Positions 36,665 to 38,385 of a stretch of DNA of 38,385 nucleotides are shown here, one piece after another. Position 1 is the first letter of the stretch; each line of letters starts with the position of its first letter. A program made the position numbers and the translations under genes. The notes under the pieces were generated by a model. That model made no database searches. It was not told where the DNA came from and saw only the letters and a list, made by a program, of their open reading frames with translations. Source of the DNA: Polyangium sp. y55x31 (lineage in GTDB: Bacteria > Myxococcota_A > Polyangia > Polyangiales > Polyangiaceae); assembly GCF_029946505.1 (NCBI RefSeq), contig NZ_JARZHG010000062.1, positions 1 to 38,385 on the forward strand, read 5' to 3'.

Positions 36665-38242
36665 ATGCACCGAACTCGCGCGTGGACCGTTGTCGTACTC
36701 GCTTCCCTGCCCTTCTTCGCGTTCTTGCCCGAGGGCGACGCCGCGCCCAAGGGGCCGGCGGTGTCGTCGGCCATGTGGCAGCCCATTTCGCCCATGTCCA
36801 CGCCGCGACGCGGGCACGAGGCGCACTTCGTCCCCGGCGTGGGGCTCGTCATCGCCGGGGGGTACGCGCAGGTCGGCATCGAGGACACGGCTTACCAGAC
36901 CGCCGAGCGCCTCGATCTCGCGACCGGCACGTGGTCGGCCCTGAGCGCGCCGCCGATCGGGTTCGACGGCGCGGCCAGCGGCGCGCTGCCCGATGGCCGC
37001 ATCTTCATCCTCAACGCGTTCGGCGGCCTCACCTACGATCCGACGACGGACACCTGGACGGACGAGCCCGCGCTCGTGGAGAACTACGAATACAACGGCG
37101 TACTCGGCGTGCTCCCGGACGGAAACGTCATCGTCGCGGGCTCCCAGGACGGCGAGGACGTCACGAACAAGTCGCTCCGTTACGACCCCGTCACGCAGAC
37201 CGTGGTGAGCAGCCCGAAGCTGAAGCAATTTCGATCTTCGCACACGGGGACGATGCTGCCGGACGGCCGGTTCCTCGTGACGGGCGGCTGGACGTGGGGC
37301 TCGAATGACGATGGGGGCGAGATCCACGTGACGCTCACGGTCGCGGAGACGTTCGATCCGGCGACGAACACGTGGACGCTCGTCGCGCCGATGGCGACGA
37401 GCCGAAAGGGGCACGCGGCGGCGCCGTTGCCCTCGGGCAAGGTGCTGGTCGCGGGCGGCGTGGAGGAAAATACGGGGTATCTCACCTCGGCGGAGCTCTA
37501 CGATCCGCTGATGGATACGTGGACCACGGTCGCCTCGATGAGCGTGCCGCGATGGCACCACGAGATGACGACGCTGCCGAGCGGACGCGTGATGGTGTCG
37601 GGCGGGAGGATCTCCGGCGGCGAGACGGCGAGCGTGGAGGTCTACGATCCGGACCTGGATACGTGGATCTCGCTGCCGGACATGGCGTCGCCGCGGTCGG
37701 GCCATACGGCGACGTACGTGCCCGGGCACGGCGTGGTCATCGCGGGCGGCACGCCGGGCAATGGCAGCCTGAGCAGCGTGGAGCTCTATCCGCTGGGGAA
37801 TGCCGCGACGGGGACTGCTTGCGTGATCGGCGACGAATGCACGAGCGGGGTTTGCGAGAGCGGACAATGCGTAGAGCCGGGGAGCGGCTCGGGTGGCGCG
37901 GGCGGTGAAGGCGGCGCTGGCGGTGAAGGTGGCGCCGGCGGTGAAGGTGGCGCCGGCGGTGAAGGTGGCACCGGCGGTGAAGGTGGCGCCGGCGGTGAAG
38001 GCGGTGAAGGTGGCGCCGGCGGCGAAGGCGGCGCGGGCGGTCATGGCGGCGCGGGTGGCGCCGGCGGCGCGGGCGGCTCGGGTGGCCAGGGTGGCTCGTC
38101 GAATGGCGCTGGAGCTGGCGGTGGCGGCTCGGGCGGCGGCGACGGGTGCAATGTCGGCGGCGTGGGCTCGAAGGGGCCGGGTTCGGCCGGGCTCTTTGCG
38201 GCGCTCGCGCTTGGGTTCCTCGCGATGCGAAGGCGCCGCTAG
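36665..38242 (+). CDS. Secreted Kelch-repeat protein with MYXO-CTERM-like tail
   Basis: 525 residues, ATG at 36665 with site gaaggag. Signal peptide (about 1-26, ends GDAA). Residues about 37-385 are Kelch/galactose-oxidase-like beta-propeller repeats with the recurring MxxxRxGH...LPDGRVLVAGG...ElYDPxTxTW pattern (e.g. MSTPRRGHEAHFVPG, MATSRKGHAAAPLPSGKVLVAGG, MASPRSGHTATYVPG). A Cys-rich spacer (CVIGDECTSGVCESGQCVE) precedes a long Gly-Ala-Glu tract (about 410-495), then GCNVGGVGSKGPG, a hydrophobic helix and RRRR, the myxosortase-type tail. Kelch propellers of this type bind proteins or carbohydrates; catalytic galactose-oxidase residues are not obvious. Surface display is inferred from the tail. 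The nearby repeat copy D lies 36 nt after the stop. Confidence 0.88.
   Translation: MHRTRAWTVVVLASLPFFAFLPEGDAAPKGPAVSSAMWQPISPMSTPRRGHEAHFVPGVGLVIAGGYAQVGIEDTAYQTAERLDLATGTWSALSAPPIGFDGAASGALPDGRIFILNAFGGLTYDPTTDTWTDEPALVENYEYNGVLGVLPDGNVIVAGSQDGEDVTNKSLRYDPVTQTVVSSPKLKQFRSSHTGTMLPDGRFLVTGGWTWGSNDDGGEIHVTLTVAETFDPATNTWTLVAPMATSRKGHAAAPLPSGKVLVAGGVEENTGYLTSAELYDPLMDTWTTVASMSVPRWHHEMTTLPSGRVMVSGGRISGGETASVEVYDPDLDTWISLPDMASPRSGHTATYVPGHGVVIAGGTPGNGSLSSVELYPLGNAATGTACVIGDECTSGVCESGQCVEPGSGSGGAGGEGGAGGEGGAGGEGGAGGEGGTGGEGGAGGEGGEGGAGGEGGAGGHGGAGGAGGAGGSGGQGGSSNGAGAGGGGSGGGDGCNVGGVGSKGPGSAGLFAALALGFLAMRRRR
37890..38110 (+). repeat. Gly-tract low-complexity repeat in the Kelch gene
   Basis: Short in-frame repeats built on ggtggcgccggcggtgaa (18 bp, Gly-Gly-Ala-Gly-Gly-Glu), more regular at the DNA level near 37920-38010 than protein need would require, as in repeats that grow by slippage. 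It encodes the flexible spacer between the propeller and the anchor tail, so its length probably varies between strains. Confidence 0.8.
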
Positions 38243-38278
38243 CACCTCTGTACAAACGTCCGTAATGATTCTCGGCCC

Positions 38279-38385
38279 CGGAGAAACCGCGCATCGCGCG
38301 GTTTCTCCGCCTTCGGTCCAGGCCGTGCCTGGTCCGGGGTGAAGGGGGCGGACAGCCCCCTTCTGGGGTGTGGGGCGACGCCCCA
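38279..38385 (+). repeat. Four-hairpin intergenic repeat, copy D (runs to window end)
   Basis: H4 (38279-38309) has 14-bp perfect arms around ATC; H3 is at 38318-38332 (arms ccaggc/gcctgg, loop CGT); H2 at 38341-38363 (arms gaagggggc/gcccccttc, loop GGACA); H1 at 38371-38385 (arms tggggc/gcccca, loop GAC), ending on the last base of the window. Order and loop of H2 are identical to copies A-C, but stem sequences differ while pairing is kept. It follows the Kelch gene stop by 36 nt, with H4 nearest to the gene, opposite to copies A-C relative to their nearest genes. Confidence 0.85.

Overview
The window reads as chromosomal DNA of a myxobacterium, most likely of the Sorangium/Polyangium side of the group. 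The signs are very high G+C with long spurious antisense frames, secreted lipoproteins carrying Gly-Gly-X low-complexity tracts, two proteins ending in a Cys-motif/hydrophobic helix/Arg-cluster tail like the MYXO-CTERM (myxosortase) signal, a kinase-ATPase-TPR giant protein, a PilT-type ATPase, and a strong sigma-54-type promoter. I see no rRNA or tRNA gene, insertion sequence, prophage or CRISPR array. The genus is an inference.

Layout. 1-2944: a stand-alone biotin carboxylase (accC), a small unknown protein facing it, and four copies (one cut by the window edge) of a multi-hairpin intergenic repeat; a fifth copy lies at the right edge (38279-38385). 2945-4365: two overlapping short-chain dehydrogenases. 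4483-6147: a small lipoprotein and a fibrinogen-like lipoprotein. 6237-9117 (all minus): roadblock-like protein, GIY-YIG/DUF4357 protein, GFA-type zinc protein and biotin synthase. 9203-11238: sigma-54 promoter, CBS-DUF2267 protein, and a convergent PilT-like ATPase. 11255-11760: ParE/RelE-type toxin-antitoxin pair. 11850-14846: a beta-helix surface protein and two unknown proteins. 15004-16786: membrane-cytochrome c protein and fatty acid desaturase. 16957-22346: Cys-rich Sel1-repeat lipoprotein and a kinase/ATPase/TPR protein. 22327-27701 (minus): lipoprotein, dynamin-like GTPase and a long coiled-coil protein. 27776-31987: lipoprotein, then a cation:proton antiporter with USP domains paired with an XRE-EIIA(Ntr) fusion regulator. 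31997-34649: TerC and a FucP/GluP-type sugar permease transcribed divergently, with an array of eight 43-bp repeats between them. 34684-38242: a UshA-type nucleotidase lipoprotein and a Kelch surface protein.

Best candidates for something undescribed: (i) the four-hairpin repeat family, in which stem sequences differ between copies but base-pairing and loop sequences are kept, always placed 16-36 nt beyond a stop codon where the flanking gene is visible; (ii) the dynamin-like GTPase plus coiled-coil gene pair; (iii) the antiporter/XRE-EIIA operon headed by a perfect 17-bp palindrome; (iv) the 43-bp repeat array between terC and the sugar permease. Family assignments rest on motifs read by eye; no database search was run.
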